Source: Climacium dendroides (Eukaryota; Streptophyta; Bryopsida; Hypnales; Climaciaceae). From it: a DNA stretch of 64,000 bases. Shown here piece after piece: positions 1 through 12,395 of this stretch (positions are counted from its first letter, which is position 1; every line of letters starts with the position of its first letter). The position numbers and the translations under genes are program-made. Location of the stretch: positions 2,108,001-2,172,000 of the forward strand of contig OX467082.1 in assembly GCA_950106755.1 (NCBI GenBank), given 5' to 3'. The notes below the pieces were generated by a model. The model did not search any database and was not told the origin of the DNA. It saw nothing but the letters and a program-made list of their open reading frames with translations.

Positions 1-440
1 AACATGTTAGATTTTATAGGAACAAAATGAACCCATTTTTTAAATTGCCCAATGGCATTTTCCATTTAGCTAATACTATAGGCCTTTGAAATTGCATAGA
101 CTTTAGGGAATGTTGTTTTTTCCAATTTTTTTTGGATCTTTTGAATCATGATTTCATATTTCAATCTATTGTTGGGATTTGTGAGATTTCAAAAAATGGG
201 GTAGAAAATCTCATAGCATAAAAAAAAAGGGTTGTATTGCCATTTTTCACAACATAGTTGCATTGCAGGATTTTTTGGGGAGTGTTATAAGTCTCCAAAT
301 CATTTGAAAATTGGTGGAAGTGATCCTAACATGATGTAGAATACGGTAGATTTTTAAATTCAAAGTTTGTAGTGCAAAAAAATTCAACCAATGGTAGTCA
401 GAGTCATCTGAAATTTCAAGGTAGCGCCCAAAAAAACTTT

Positions 441-660
441 TCCTCAAACTTTGAATGCAAGTATCTTCCAATTCGTATAGTCAAACTTGATGAAATTTTT
501 ACCACATGATCTTTGTTAAGTAAAGTACAACATCTTATGGCTAGATTTTTGAAAAAAATATTTTTTCTGGGTTTTTGGATGAACATAGCAGAAATGACAG
601 TTTTTAGTAGTTTTTGGCTAGAAAATGGCCTTAGGACTTTAGAGGTTAATACCAATAATG
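441..660 (+). repeat. Dispersed repeat R1, copy 1
   Basis: Resembles 19670-19880 and 36300-36545 on the same strand and 45950-46130 on the opposite strand. Shared landmarks are an AAACTTTGAATGCAA-like start, a GAAATGACAGTTTT block and a CTTTAGAGGTTAA-like end. No terminal inverted repeat or coding potential was seen, so the class is unknown. Confidence 0.55.
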
Positions 661-1599
661 AAGGGTATTTTACACTGAGTTAATGCAAAATGATAACTAT
701 AGTTCCCCAAGCATTGATTTGTTGCAAAAGAGGGTTTGTGTCCAAGTTGCATTTATATTTGGCCTAAGATCCATACCGCTCTCCACAAATGAAAAGTCCA
801 TTTGAAATTCTACATAGGTGATGCACATGGGTGATGTACAATCTTTATAATTTTTAAGTTAACTTTTATTCTCACCTCTTTGAATCAGGCATGACAAATT
901 TCTGATAGACCATGATACCCAAATATCTCAAAATTATAATTTTTTAATATTATTCTTTAATTTTTCATTTTTCATTGTCAAAATCTAGTAACAAACAAAT
1001 ATTGGCCTCTATTATGACTTCCTTGATGACATTTCATTACTAAAAAAGTAGATTTCTCAAACTTAATTTTGACACTCTTTTCAACACTCAATGAAAAAAT
1101 AGGATGTCATAGAAATAATTCACAAAAATTTGATGAGGTTTATGACTTTAGACTACTAATTACAAATTCAGTTTTTTTAAAAGAACATCAAAACTATTTA
1201 GAGAGTTTTTCAAAAAATTATCAAAAAATGGATAAAAATTGTCACAAAAAGTATCAAAAATAGTCTCTACAAATCTGTCAATTAGCTTGTCTAGTTCAAA
1301 TACAATAACATGTGTGGCAAAAAGCATATGAACACTTAGGCTACACAATTAAAGGTAATGAAAAAATCTTCAAACAAAGATATCAAATTCTACAAACATC
1401 TTGAAATAATCTAAATAAATTTCAAATTGATGCATTTCTTTGCATTGTAAATGGTGAAAGAGTGAAATGACTAATTAAGAAACCCAATATGTACATTGCA
1501 TCTTTCAAATGAGGTACTCCATCTTCTGCATATGTTATTAAAGTAATGCATTGTTAGAATTTTGATGTCTATAATTTAAATATCTATCCATTAAGATTG

Positions 1600-1745
1600 T
1601 TTGTTTGTTGTTGCAATGAAATCCCTTGGATTGTGCGTCCCTTGATTATGTGCTTCATATCGTCAGAAAGTCCTCAGCAAGGAGGGGTGCAAGGGTTCTA
1701 TTTTGTGGCATTTGGACATACAATGTGAAAATTATTGAATTTCAA
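1600..1745 (-). repeat. Dispersed repeat R4, copy 1
   Basis: Read on the minus strand, this matches 37420-37580, 57975-58120 and 58200-58340. Shared blocks are 'CTTTCACATTGTATGTCCAA', 'CTTGCACCCCTCC', 'GAACTTTCTAAC' and 'CACAATCCAAGGGAT' variants. No open frame is preserved. It is probably an old transposon fragment. Confidence 0.5.
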
Positions 1746-3860
1746 AGTTTTTATTGAATTGAAAAATTATAAAAAATAATTTTTACTTTTATTTTTTCTT
1801 TTATTTGGTTGTGGCATCGGCACAATATAAATGAAATTTCAAACTTAATCATTATGAACAGTGAAGTAAATTTGTTCAAAATGTTCATGTCTCTAATTAG
1901 CATTTTGTTACCAAAAAAATATTAAACTTAAAGTTAATGAATCTCCCAAATTAAAGCAATCATGCTTTTGTATTTTTATCTTCTTTTAGAACTAACTATA
2001 TTTTATACAAAAATTGTTATAAATTATTAACAATATAAATGTAAATGCAGATATTGAAGGATGTCTAAAGTATTAAAAAACTTGGATGTTTATTTTGAAA
2101 TTTTGAAATATGTGAAAAACAAATCTAGTTAAAAAATAAATGCAAAATCATGTATTGTGTGTATTTGGTTTTGGATGCCTCAATATGATTTGTGAGTCTC
2201 CTAAAATTACTTTAAAAAATACAAATGGTGAACATTTTTTTCCACTATAATAATGCAAACATATTTTTACAAGATTGCTAAATTTGAAAATTTATAATTA
2301 ATTCTTCAAAGATTTAATACCTATTTTATTGAACATTATGTATTTTCAAAAGGGTCTTCCATGGATATCCCAAATTATTTTAGTAATAAAAAATCCATTG
2401 CACCCAAACAATGAGTTACAAAAGTTCAAAAGTACTACAAATCTATCATCTCTACCATAAGTTTCAAGTCCCACAAACTATAATTTAATGGGCAGAATAG
2501 GCAAGCCATCTAAGTTTGGAGTCCAATTGTCGTGGTGGGGAAGTTTGGATAGAAACTTAATTTTTAAGAATTAGGATATGTAAATGTAATTTTTAATATT
2601 ATTTTTTATAATAAAATTTAAATCTTAAAAAAAATTGACATTCTTATCAAATTGCATTTGGTGAATCATGAACTTACTACTAGAATCCATGAAGATGAAA
2701 CTCACATGGTAAAAAAAATAGCATTTCATATCAAGGTTGTAAATATCAAGCTATCTAGTTTGCAAAAACATGAGGTATTGGAAATGCCAGTACCAACAAT
2801 AGTATTGTTTTTCAAATTATGAATTATAAATGCATGATTTTATCTACGTAAATTACACTATTCAAATAATTATGAGCATACATGTATTACAATCACTTGA
2901 ATGCATGCAAAACTATGTGAAAAATTATAGAAATATTTCATCTAAAAAAAAATAACATTGAATGACAAATTTGTTTATTAGACAATATTGATTATTGGGC
3001 AATTTTTTTACAAACAATCATTGAGGAAGGGAATAATATTTTTGCATATTCTTGTCTTGCAAAACTATATGAGATAAAAAATGTAGCACAAAGAGTAGTT
3101 TATATTATTTTATTCGTTGGCGTGGAAATGAAAGAGAATTCATTGCAAGGAAAATACTACTAGTAAGACCGGTGTAAGAATAAGCCTCGAAGGATACATG
3201 TGACAACTCTAATAGAAAACCAAAACAATAAGAATTAAATTACTTAAAGAGGAGGAGGAATTAGTCTTTGAGGATATATTGAAAACCATACATGTAGTAA
3301 TGTATTTGATTCATAGAATATAGACAATGTACTGCATCACAACCGAAGTAGTATGGCATTGTATTGACAATTCAACAATTAGGATTTTTCATACAGATGT
3401 CATTTTAACACCAAAACCTTTCTATATTCAAATACAACAACACACACTCAAATACATTACCATTTTGAGGCTTCTAACTAAGACATGTCTAAAATGCAAC
3501 AATGATCCAAATTGAGAGTGCCATATGTCATCGAATCCATCTCAACAGGAATGCAAACTTCTTTTCACTATTGCATACTACAATTCTTGCACCTTCTACA
3601 TTGAATAAGGTAGCCGACCACTTCTCAACCACTTAAGCAATTCAATATATGTGTTGTATAGGTATGGTGAGGGGGAATTTTTTTTCTATTTACAGAAATA
3701 GATTGAAGAAGGATTTCATCTTTTTTTACATTTTTTTCCCTTAAAAACAAAATCATCATGAATTTTTTCCATGAAGATTCCATTCAACCTATTCTTGTTA
3801 TATAGACCACTGCATTTCCAACTATAGGTTGATTACAAAATTCACCATGCTTCAATGTAG

Positions 3861-3952
3861 GTGATCATTGTCTCTTCCAATGTACATCTTGTGATCATTG
3901 TGTGCTACCAATGTACATCTTGAAATCATTGTATGCTTTCAATGTACACCTC
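3861..3952. repeat. Short tandem repeat, about 30 bp x 3
   Basis: Three imperfect units of 30-31 bp, each with an ATCATTG block followed by a CAATGTACA block. Divergence rises in the third unit. No coding role is apparent. Confidence 0.7.
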
Positions 3953-4127
3953 CCGAACATTTGTTCAGCATGAGCTGTCGCCTAAACCACAATTGATCGA
4001 AAACATGCCATCCTAACGAACAAAAATGGGTGGCTGATTGGAGAGAGGTCAGCTACCTTATTAAAAAAAACAAAAAAACAAATAGCCATGTTGCTTTGAG
4101 AGATGCACTTCTCCGGATCTTTTAGGG

Positions 4128-5480
4128 TTAAAAAATCCACCTCACAATGAGATTTTTCACGCACGCCACTAACGTCTCCACTTGTGGGTGTGGAAACTTG
4201 AACCGAAGCTCCAAAGGAAAGCCTTCAACAACCGCCCCAAAGAACATTCTTGCGCAAGACTGGATTTTTCGTGGCCAGGTATCAGTTTGGACATGGAATT
4301 GTGGTCCATGACGGACACATGCCATTGATACCAGTGCGACTGTCACGTAACGAACTCCTTCCACGAAGCCCAAAACCGAAGCCCACCGACCTCCACTCCA
4401 CTGAGTTGGCAACGGGAGTAAGTAGTAAGCGTAAGGTTAGCTGAGAGCGCACGCTGAGCCCCCAGGCAACGGATTCTCAACCATTTTCCGTGCCTTGTAC
4501 CGCACAAATGATACAATAATCTCATCAGCAAGCATCTGCTGAGGTGGGGAATCTGCACAGGTGATGAGATCATGAGACCTCCGTCCGTCCGTCCGTCCCG
4601 CCCTCCCTCCCTGTCCTGTCTTGTCTTGACTAAGCTTTTTCCATCCACAACCCTAGTCCTCGTTTCTAGTCGCCGGCCCGCGCTGGCAGCAGGGAGACTC
4701 CTCAAAAGGGCAACCACCACAGCAGTTTCCGAGCAAGAGAAAAGCCCCAACCACGGGGCAAAAGGGATGGCGCTTCTAGAACAAGTCAAGCCTAGTGTGG
4801 TAGACTGTAGAGTTGTCTCGGAATGCCAGATTCTGGACACCCGTGACATGGCTTCCATTCCTGGAAAAAAGCACGCAAAAGGAGATTCTGTCAACTCCAC
4901 GTAGCTACCTTGTGGGACTGTGCCCCAAGTTTTTAAGCTTTATCTTCAAGCTCGCACAAGCAAGCCGGTTGGGTTGGGTTGGGTTTGTTGGGAATGAACC
5001 ATAAGTTGTGGTCGCAATTGACGACGTCAGTTCAGTATCACGCCGGATGCGGCTCCCCCCCTGCAGTCCGTCAGATGGCGGGCGCGCCGTGGACCGGGTA
5101 AAACCGGACGCATGCGTGCGTCCGCAAGTAAGCGTAAGCATTCCACAGCCAGTGCCGATACTTTTACATTCCAACTTTTGATAACTTACTCGTAGGCTGA
5201 GAGAAGAAGCTTTCTGGGGATACGGTACGCTACGCTACGACGATCAGGACATGATGGTGGGGCTGACGCTGGGGGAGTGACGGAGTCTTCTCTCGTGGAC
5301 GGCGGTTTGCCTGTTAGCCACCATCTGGATAGCCAGATTGCTTGCTGACGTCCCAATATTCTGTTGGCTGGCCAAAACAACATTTAGGCTTTTCAGTTCA
5401 CCAAGGTATAAGCTACTCTTGCGGTCTGTTACTAAGGGTATGTACCTGCCTAAAACTGCCATCAGCACTCTTTGTACATT
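4128..5480. other. GC-richer patch without recognised gene
   Basis: Base composition rises sharply against both flanks and includes runs such as CCGTCCGTCCGTCC near 4580 and a GGGTT-type run near 4970. The longest frame is 185 codons on the minus strand (4343-4900), but its translation is low in hydrophobic core, rich in Arg/Ser/Thr and matches no family I know; the plus strand is equally open. It could be the promoter/leader of a lost gene, a non-coding transcript or transposon sequence. I call no protein. Confidence 0.4.
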
Positions 5481-5553
5481 CTTTGTAAATCTCCAAAATC
5501 AATACAAGTAGAACCTCTCATAGTGCACGGTGTTAGGACTACGCATTGCATTG

Positions 5554-5671
5554 AGAGCATCCCCACAGCAACACTGTGAACCAAATCAATGGAGGACATC
5601 CCTCATAATTAGAAGATCAATGGTGTAGAACCTTTACAATGTTGTTTTAGTGTGTTGCTGGGGGATGCTCT
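5554..5671. mobile_element. Small MITE with AGAGCATCCCC termini
   Basis: A 118-bp segment bounded by inverted repeats: the left end reads AGAGCATCCCCACAGCAACA and the right end is its near-exact reverse complement. Non-coding, and too short to be autonomous. No clean target duplication is visible; the flanks are TTG and AAG. A related single end occurs near 36690 (AGAGCATCTTCAATGCAACA). Confidence 0.75.
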
Positions 5672-5787
5672 AAGAGAAGTGTAAGAAATGGTGACTTCAC
5701 AAATGTCAACTTCGAACACTACTTTTCAAAAAATCTCCTTAAAATTGGGCTTACCTACGAATTCCATTATTGTAAGTTTAAAGTATA

Positions 5788-5928
5788 TTTGCACTTGGTG
5801 TTAGGACTGATGTTTGCAATGTGAATCCGGTATGTTTGCACTTGGTGTTAAAGGTGATGTTTGCAATGTGAATCCGATATGTTTGCATTTGGTATTAGGG
5901 GTGATGTTTGCAATGTGAATCCGGTTCA
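5788..5928. repeat. 47-bp tandem repeat, 3 copies
   Basis: Three units starting at 5788, 5835 and 5882, each carrying TTTGCACTTGGTGTTA-like and GATGTTTGCAATGTGAATCC blocks. They differ by only a few substitutions, so the amplification is fairly recent. No reading frame is conserved across the units. Confidence 0.8.
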
Positions 5929-6029
5929 GAAATAGATCTAAATTTATTCCTAAGACCCTTAGTAACAATACTCTTCAACACTAAGTGTGAATATATTTTT
6001 TATGCACAAAGAGGATGTGTAGTAAAAAA

Positions 6030-6215
6030 GGTTCTACTTGTATGTACATTGGTTGAAGAAACTTTTGTAGAACATCTACCAAAATAAATTTTAAAGCTTA
6101 TAACTTTGGCATACGATCCCCAAATGTGGCGTTTCTTTGGTGCGTTGGAACCTGCTTTCACTTACCAACAAGAAAATCAATGGAAATTTGAATAGTCTAA
6201 TAATAGTGTCTAGCA
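6030..6215 (-). repeat. Dispersed repeat R2, inverted copy
   Basis: The reverse complement matches 8201-8430, 16151-16380 and 32836-33080: an ATTAGACT..AAATTT start, then CTTGTTGGCAAGTGAAAG, GGTTCCAACGCACCA, and GGATACTGTATGCAAAAGTT-like blocks. Short frames here (76 codons at 6137-6367) are repeat sequence rather than genes. Confidence 0.65.
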
Positions 6216-8200
6216 CAATAGCAAATGAAGTGGTGGTTTGGAAGGATCCACTTTACATTCTCAATCCCATTGACTCCTCAAAATTTTCATCTAGCCAACT
6301 TACACTAGTGGAAACGAGGACCATGTGGACTACACAAATTATCACAACAAGGTTTACCAATAGTTGAGTTTGTTAGTTGGTTCTTCTTGTAGTTGTTTCC
6401 TTAGTCTACATTCCCCATGTTACCATTACTATTCTACCCCATTAGATGATGCAAATTTAATGCATTGTTATTTCATACAATTTCTGAATTAGTTAAAATT
6501 TTAGAAACTTTATAAAAATTGCAACTTCAATAAAAATTGTTTTGTAAAGAAATTTTTTAGGCCTTTTGTTTTGTTTGATTTTTCAAAACATTAACCCTTA
6601 AAGGATGGACCTATGACCATTGATTTCAAGCCTTGTTGTTCATGGCTTAGTTTGTTGCCATTTTGCACATTAGAAAGAAATTGAACCTACAAAGGGTTCA
6701 CTTCATAATGCAAAAAATTGGTTGAAAAAGAGCCTTCTCAACTCACTAATTGAGTCAAGAATTGCATGATACAATTAAAAATTTGCTGTGATTATCCAAT
6801 CCATCTCCATAATCTTGTAAATCACACTCCTTCCACAAGTATCTACATGGCAAGTGGCCACCACCAACCTATAATATTTCTATATGGTGGTTGTAATGAT
6901 GATGTGGCCACCTTCATATTGACCTCAATTAGTACTAAAATTAATTTTTAAAAAAAACTCAAAGCCTCTTGATGGGTTAAATTTCCCCCTAATAAACTAG
7001 ATATGTATGAAAATTTTAATATTTATTTTTCAAAGATGAAATTACATGTCTTCTTTACTTCACAAAAAATTTAGATTTTTTTTTATAATTTTTGAAGAAA
7101 AAGTGAAGAAAAATTACATCAAATAGAAAATTATTTCAAAATTTTTTAAAATTTCATCATGAGTATATATTACAATGAAGAACATCATAGTGTGAACTCA
7201 ACTTCCATGTCATTCTATAATTAAAATTCAATAGACGTTGAAAATGTATGCAAAATTCAAATTGCAATAAAATATTTAATTTTAGGAGGTTTTTTCCAAA
7301 ATTCAAATTGGAGTAGAAACTAGAATAGATGAACTTCATTTTGTTAGTTGGGCTCAAACTCAAAAAAATTTAGTTGTAGAACATGGAGCAACAATTTTCC
7401 AAAATACACCAAAGTAATATATTTTGTGATTTGTTCTTTTTACTAACTTCTCATTTACGTAAAGACAAACACTAGCAACATTGCAAATTCAATTCCATAC
7501 TCTTCATAATCCAACATGAAAAGTCAATAAGAAAAATATGGATGAAAAAATGTTTTCAAATTCTTTCCAGCACATTGGATTGTCATCCAAATGCCAACCA
7601 AATTGTGGTGTTCTAGGGTTAAATTGAATACAACCAAATTCAAATTGTTAGATAATAAGATTTTATGAGATTTTTTTTTTTAGAATTTTATTCATTCACT
7701 ATGAAATAAAACAAGATTTCATTGAATTAATAGGATTTGGGTTTGGTTGAGTTGGGCACATTAGAATTTCAATCAATTATCATTTCATAGATACTTAGTG
7801 TCCACGGCATCCTTCTAGGGTTAAAATAAAGTACCACTCCATTGAGCCCAAATCCAACTTGAACTTATCAAGTTGTTATTATATAGTATTATTCTATACT
7901 TGCGGAATTGCAATTTGCAACCCCAAAAAATGCCAATAAAGCATCCATTCCATACCAATCAGTACCTCATAAACATTTTTTTTCCTTTAAACGCATGGAC
8001 AATTTCCACTGATATAGAAAAAAAAAGGCTCCATAGACATTTTCATGAACCTCCAATATGTCAAAGCTGGGTAAGAGGTATAAATATCAGATTCTCAACA
8101 TCCCATGGACATCAATAACATTTTGTCGGAAAGAGGTACAAGTTTATAATAAGGTAGGTACACCCTAAACCGCCACTTTTTGCTAGTGAGCCTATTTTCT
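6216..8200. other. AT-rich gene-free stretch
   Basis: Only short AT-rich open frames, no domain-like translation and no clear terminal repeats. I see nothing else that I can assign. Confidence 0.5.
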
Positions 8201-8430
8201 ATTATTAGACTGGTCAAATTTTCATATGTTCTTGTTGGCAAGTGAAAGGAGGTTCCAACGCACCAGAGAACGTGGCATTTGGATACTGTATGCAAAAGTT
8301 ATTAAGGAACAAAGTTTGGTTCAAAATGTGTGTTTCTTCCACATAGGTACAGAACTGATTTTGGAGATCTACATATGGTATAGATGGAAGTTTAAGATGA
8401 GTGGCACATTTGGGTGTACCCACCTTACAT
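8201..8430 (+). repeat. Dispersed repeat R2, copy 2
   Basis: Best-preserved R2 copy. It starts ATTATTAGACTGGTCAAATT and ends near CCCACCTTACAT. A 110-codon frame at 8226-8558 lies across this repeat and the poly-purine tract that follows, so it is an artefact and not a gene. Confidence 0.7.
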
Positions 8431-8455
8431 TATTCATGCCTTTGCATATGTTTAA

Positions 8456-8520
8456 AAAAGGCAAAAAAGGCAAAAAAGGCAAAAAAAAGGCAAAAACAGC
8501 AAAAAGGCAAAAAAAAAAAT
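8456..8520. repeat. Low-complexity GGCAAAAAA tract
   Basis: Repeated GGCAAAAAA units directly downstream of the R2 copy. Translated on the plus strand it gives a Lys/Gly run. This is simple-sequence DNA, possibly the A-rich tail of a mobile sequence. Confidence 0.75.
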
Positions 8521-10792
8521 CTTCAACAGCTGTAGTGTTCCTTCCCTTTGTCTACTAGACTTGGACTTTGGCATGGCATGGGCTTCAAACAAAAACAAGA
8601 TGACACATTGACACCAGGCTTTGGTAGTTTGTGAAACATATTATTCCTTAAGGAAAAAAAAACCTTTGAAAAGTTAGGACATTGTCAACTCAAAAGAAGA
8701 TGCAAGGCTATGAGGGGGAGGAGTCAGAAAAGGAGGCGAGTTACGGTCACTTCCCTTCAACTATACAAAATAGTGAAATTAGGTTGCCCCTCACTAATTT
8801 CTCGACATTCTATACTACATAAATATGTACTATTATATTGTAGAAGGATGCAATAATATAAAAACTATATGTATTGTATGGATTGGTGCACTAGTTCTCA
8901 GCTTGGGTTTAGAGAGTTGCATGCGCCTCTATGTGGATAAGCAGTGAATCACAAGGTAATTTCTCTATAGAACGCAACCTAATGGTTAAGGCAACCTAAT
9001 TTTACTATTTTGTGTAGAGATCATTTTGGATGTACGGAGAAGGAATGAAGGGATAATGGATGTATTAGATAACCGATGAGCCACGCTAGCAATGAATAGG
9101 TTATCGTTGGCCCTTTTTTGGCACCATGAGGCTAGATTGCACCATTTCAAAATGAATTTCTATTTTTTGCCAAAAAAGAGTAATCTTTTTTTGCTAGAAT
9201 TTTTTTGTTTTTATTAAAAATGTGGATGAAGTTGCCAAATTTGGATGAAAAAGTGCATGAATATAATTGAAAAGTGCTTTTTGGTTTAAAAGATGGATGA
9301 ATGTAGAAATAAAATGCTTCACCAAATTTCTAAATGATCGCTATTTTAGCACTTTTTAAAAAAAAAAAAGGGTTGGTTATTGCACATTACCGGTTGCACA
9401 TTTTACAATCACAACCTTTTGATGATTCAAGAATGTAGGAAGCAAGTTGAGAGGAAAGAAGGTTATGAGTTGCAACTTGTAATGACAATGGTGATGAGTT
9501 GCCGATGGGACATTGCCGTGATAGCGTTAAAAAGTCAACAACTGGTTGATGGATGACAAAGAATCCTTCTATATCTGGGAACAGAAGTGCTAGTAAGATA
9601 TTCATCCTTGAAATTTATGTGAAATAGAAAGGTCTTGCATAGCAGTTTGACCTCCAATGAGTGCTATTGGGTATTTTTAAGCGAATGATTCACACATTCC
9701 TAAAAAAGTTGATTTCCACGATGAGTAGCTTGTCCTTTTGGGATTGCATTGACAATTTGATTTTTTTGGTATCATTTGTGTGGCCACATGGTAAATCTTT
9801 GTTCAAATGGATTAGCAAAGAGTAATGAAAGATGTTACAATTAGAATCCAAATATTTTTGTTACTCATAGAATATGTTATAATTTATTTTATTAAATAAT
9901 GTGCTATATATACCTTCAACACAAAAATAGGAAACAACACATTTAGAACCTTGAAGCAACCTAAAGTCTACATGAATATATGACAAAGCCTTAGATAGTT
10001 GAAGTAAAACATTACAGTACTTTGTCAATTACTTTTCAATTTCAAGTGCATGAAAATCCCAAGAAGTATCTAAATTTTTCAAGTAGGACAATAATGACAC
10101 GATTAGATGAATGATTGATGTTTTATCTATAACCAACAATCTATGAATACAAATAGCTTCATTACTCTATTACAAGTCACCATACTTTAGAAAATTGAAA
10201 ATATTATCCTTTGTTTTAATACTCCATTGTCCCAACTACCCAAAAATGATTTAAATATTGAATCCAACTGAGTGTTTGTTGATCAAACTTGATACCTCCA
10301 ATAATTTATTTGTGTACAACTTAATGTAATTATACTCTCATAGGACATTAAAGTGGTAATTTGAAGTTTGCATCTCAGTTGGTCTTTCCTTAGCCAAAAG
10401 TAAATTTAAAAAAGTACTTCTATTTTGTGGTTTAAAAATTACCTATATTTTGTGGTTAAAAAATTGCCACTATTTTGTGGTTGTTCAGTGTAAAAATTTC
10501 TCAATAAGGTAGTTACTACCTCTTTTGGGCTCATTGTTTTTTTGAGCTAATTGTCATTGTGTGATATTGTGGCTTTTTAAGAAAACCATATATGAAAAAT
10601 TGATGGGGGTACATATGTCATTCAACCATTGGTGGTTAAACTTTTCCAAAAAATCTAAAAGGAATATAGGTATTACTTTCCTGTTGGTTGAGAAAATGAG
10701 ATAGGTGCTTGTGACATACCCCCCTCTATCGTCAAATTTGTATTTCTTTGATATTGTCTTGGCGTATAAACAATATAAGATATTTGATAGTA
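8521..10792. other. AT-rich gene-free stretch
   Basis: No convincing coding sequence. A triplet of TATTTTGTGGTT-like motifs lies near 10418-10480. The remainder is unassigned. Confidence 0.5.

Positions 10793-10840
<48 letters not shown>
10793..10840. repeat. (AT)n microsatellite
   Basis: About 24 uninterrupted TA/AT dinucleotides. It makes artificial Ile-Tyr runs in overlapping minus-strand frames (10554-10921), which are not genes. Confidence 0.95.
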
Positions 10841-10843
<3 letters not shown>

Positions 10844-11082
10844 ATTTGTATTGACATACATGTATCCATACATATTCCATGTATATTCCACATATTGTTC
10901 ATATTCCATATCCCATGGCACTAATGGTTAAGATTGTTTTTCATGACAACAATGGACGGTGATAATTTATTTTTTAAATTTGAGATCAATAGCATTGGAG
11001 AAAAGGAGGGGGGTGAACTAAGATCAACAGATCTAGATTTTTTCCAAAGGAAGGGGAGAGAAATTGAAACAAAAACACATGT

Positions 11083-11275
11083 TTGTCTCTTTTAGGTTCA
11101 TTGCCAATGTGTCTTGCGTTCTTCACCTCTCCTACTGTAACTAATTTGAGGCCCCTAAATCAAAATTTGACTTCAAAATCCCCAAATTTTATCATAGGTG
11201 GAAAATTAAAAATTTCAATGTTTTCCACAGGGATAAAAACTCAGACTTCAAACGATCACTTTATTGTATAGGATG
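11083..11275 (+). repeat. R3 element, partial copy
   Basis: Contains the R3 core: CGTTCTTCACCTCTCC, a TTTGAGGC..CTAAAT block, CAAATTTTATCATAGGTGG and AAAATTTCAATGTTTTCC. Terminal repeats were not found. It is the first of three R3 elements lying side by side up to 11813. Confidence 0.6.
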
Positions 11276-11276
11276 C

Positions 11277-11540
11277 TAAACCCATCTAACAAAGTAGGAC
11301 CAACAAGATGAAAATGCAAAAAATTATTCCCATGGAAAAATGCAAGAATTTATATATTTTTCACATGAAAAAATTTGCAAATTTTGAGTTGATATTTGCA
11401 ATTATAGACCCCAAATTCACTCAGGAGGTCATAAACATACTTTAAACACGACACAAAAGAGGAGGCAATATTTTACTTTTACCTTGGAGGACTTGCGTTT
11501 TCACCCTGTTGGTCCCATCACTTTGTGGGACAGATTTAGT
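11277..11540 (-). mobile_element. R3 MITE, inverted copy with terminal repeats
   Basis: Left terminus is CTAAACCCATCTAACAAAGT plus AGGACCAAC. The right terminus contains GTTGGTCCCATC..CTTTGTGGGACAGATTTAG, its approximate reverse complement. The interior, read on the minus strand, is the same as the R3 core in the neighbouring copies. It is a non-coding, non-autonomous DNA transposon; superfamily unassigned. Confidence 0.65.
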
Positions 11541-11578
11541 GTCTTGCCTTTACTGCCCTACTATACACGCAAGATATT

Positions 11579-11813
11579 AAATCCTGCCCACAAAATGGGT
11601 CCAATAAGGTAATTTGGGATTCTTTGGGATAAAAATAAAAACATGTCCCCTATTTTGAACCATGTAGGATATGTCTCCAATCTCTCCCCACTAATTCGAG
11701 GTCTCTAATTGCAAATATGAATTCAAAATTTGCAAGAAAAAATTCACGTGTGAAAAGTTAAAAAATTCCTGCGTTTTCCCCGGGGTAACTGGGCCCATTT
11801 CGTGGGCAGGGTT
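11579..11813 (+). mobile_element. R3 MITE, complete copy
   Basis: About 235 bp, bounded by TAAATCCTGCCCACAAAATG on the left and the near-exact reverse complement (CATTTCGTGGGCAGGGTTTA) on the right. The interior shares GTCCCCTATTTTGA and AATTGCAAATATGAATTCAA with 23452-23822 and 58985-59185. No open frame, so it must have been moved in trans. Confidence 0.75.
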
Positions 11814-12395
11814 TATCGTCCCCCCTGCTATTCTCTCACGTATTTAAATTACTAACAGTACACTGCTGGTAACTTAACTGTTTGTTTGAACTTTGAACTC
11901 CATTGATCGGTCGGTCCTTATTAATTTCCCATGCAAAAAAAACAAGTTGCAAGAAACAAACAATGAAGTTACTGTAGTAACTTAGAAAGGCTATTTGTAA
12001 GTGCACTTAAGCTTAGTGGGGACCCAATTTATTCGGGTATGGGAGTCAGAGACCGTTTGTAACTCATCATGCAGCGGCCAAGGACCGACCGGTACCCACT
12101 ACCCACTACCAACAGCTAGACAGTAAATAGCCCTTCAAATTTCAAATTATAACGGTGGCTTCTCACCAGACGACCGGTACTCTAGCGAGGGAGGGAGGGA
12201 CTTCTGCTGGCTCTTAACGCGACCTTGCAAGAGCTCATTGCATTGGGGGTAAACTCCTTGGAAAAAAGGACCCGGTAAATTTCTGTAGGAAGGAAAATAA
12301 AATAAAATGGAATTGGCATCTAACCCAAAGTCGTTTCATATTTTTTGGATTATTGTGGAATAAGTTACAAATTTTTTAAGTTGAAATCGAGGGAT
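11814..12395. other. Mixed-composition gene-free stretch
   Basis: A short GC-richer piece (about 12050-12290) contains GACCGACCGGTACCCACTAC and a GAGGGAGGGAGGGA run. It has no open frame of useful length and no recognised feature. Confidence 0.4.

Larger units (their letters stand above)
1..4127. other. AT-rich gene-free stretch
   Basis: No convincing coding sequence: open frames are under 100 codons, AT-rich and without recognisable domains. Recognisable contents are an R1 repeat copy (441-660), an R4 copy (1600-1745) and a small tandem repeat (3861-3952). The rest is unassigned AT-rich DNA, probably decayed transposon sequence. Confidence 0.6.

Noticed and set aside
4343..4900. 185-codon minus-strand open frame
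   Set aside because: Lies in a GC-rich patch where stops are rare, overlaps an equally open plus-strand frame, and its translation shows no domain, signal or family resemblance.
8226..8558. 110-codon frame ending in a Lys/Gly-rich stretch
   Set aside because: It is an R2 repeat read through a GGCAAAAAA simple repeat; the same repeat elsewhere does not keep the frame.
10554..10921. Minus-strand frames with Ile-Tyr repeats
   Set aside because: Produced by the (AT)n microsatellite.
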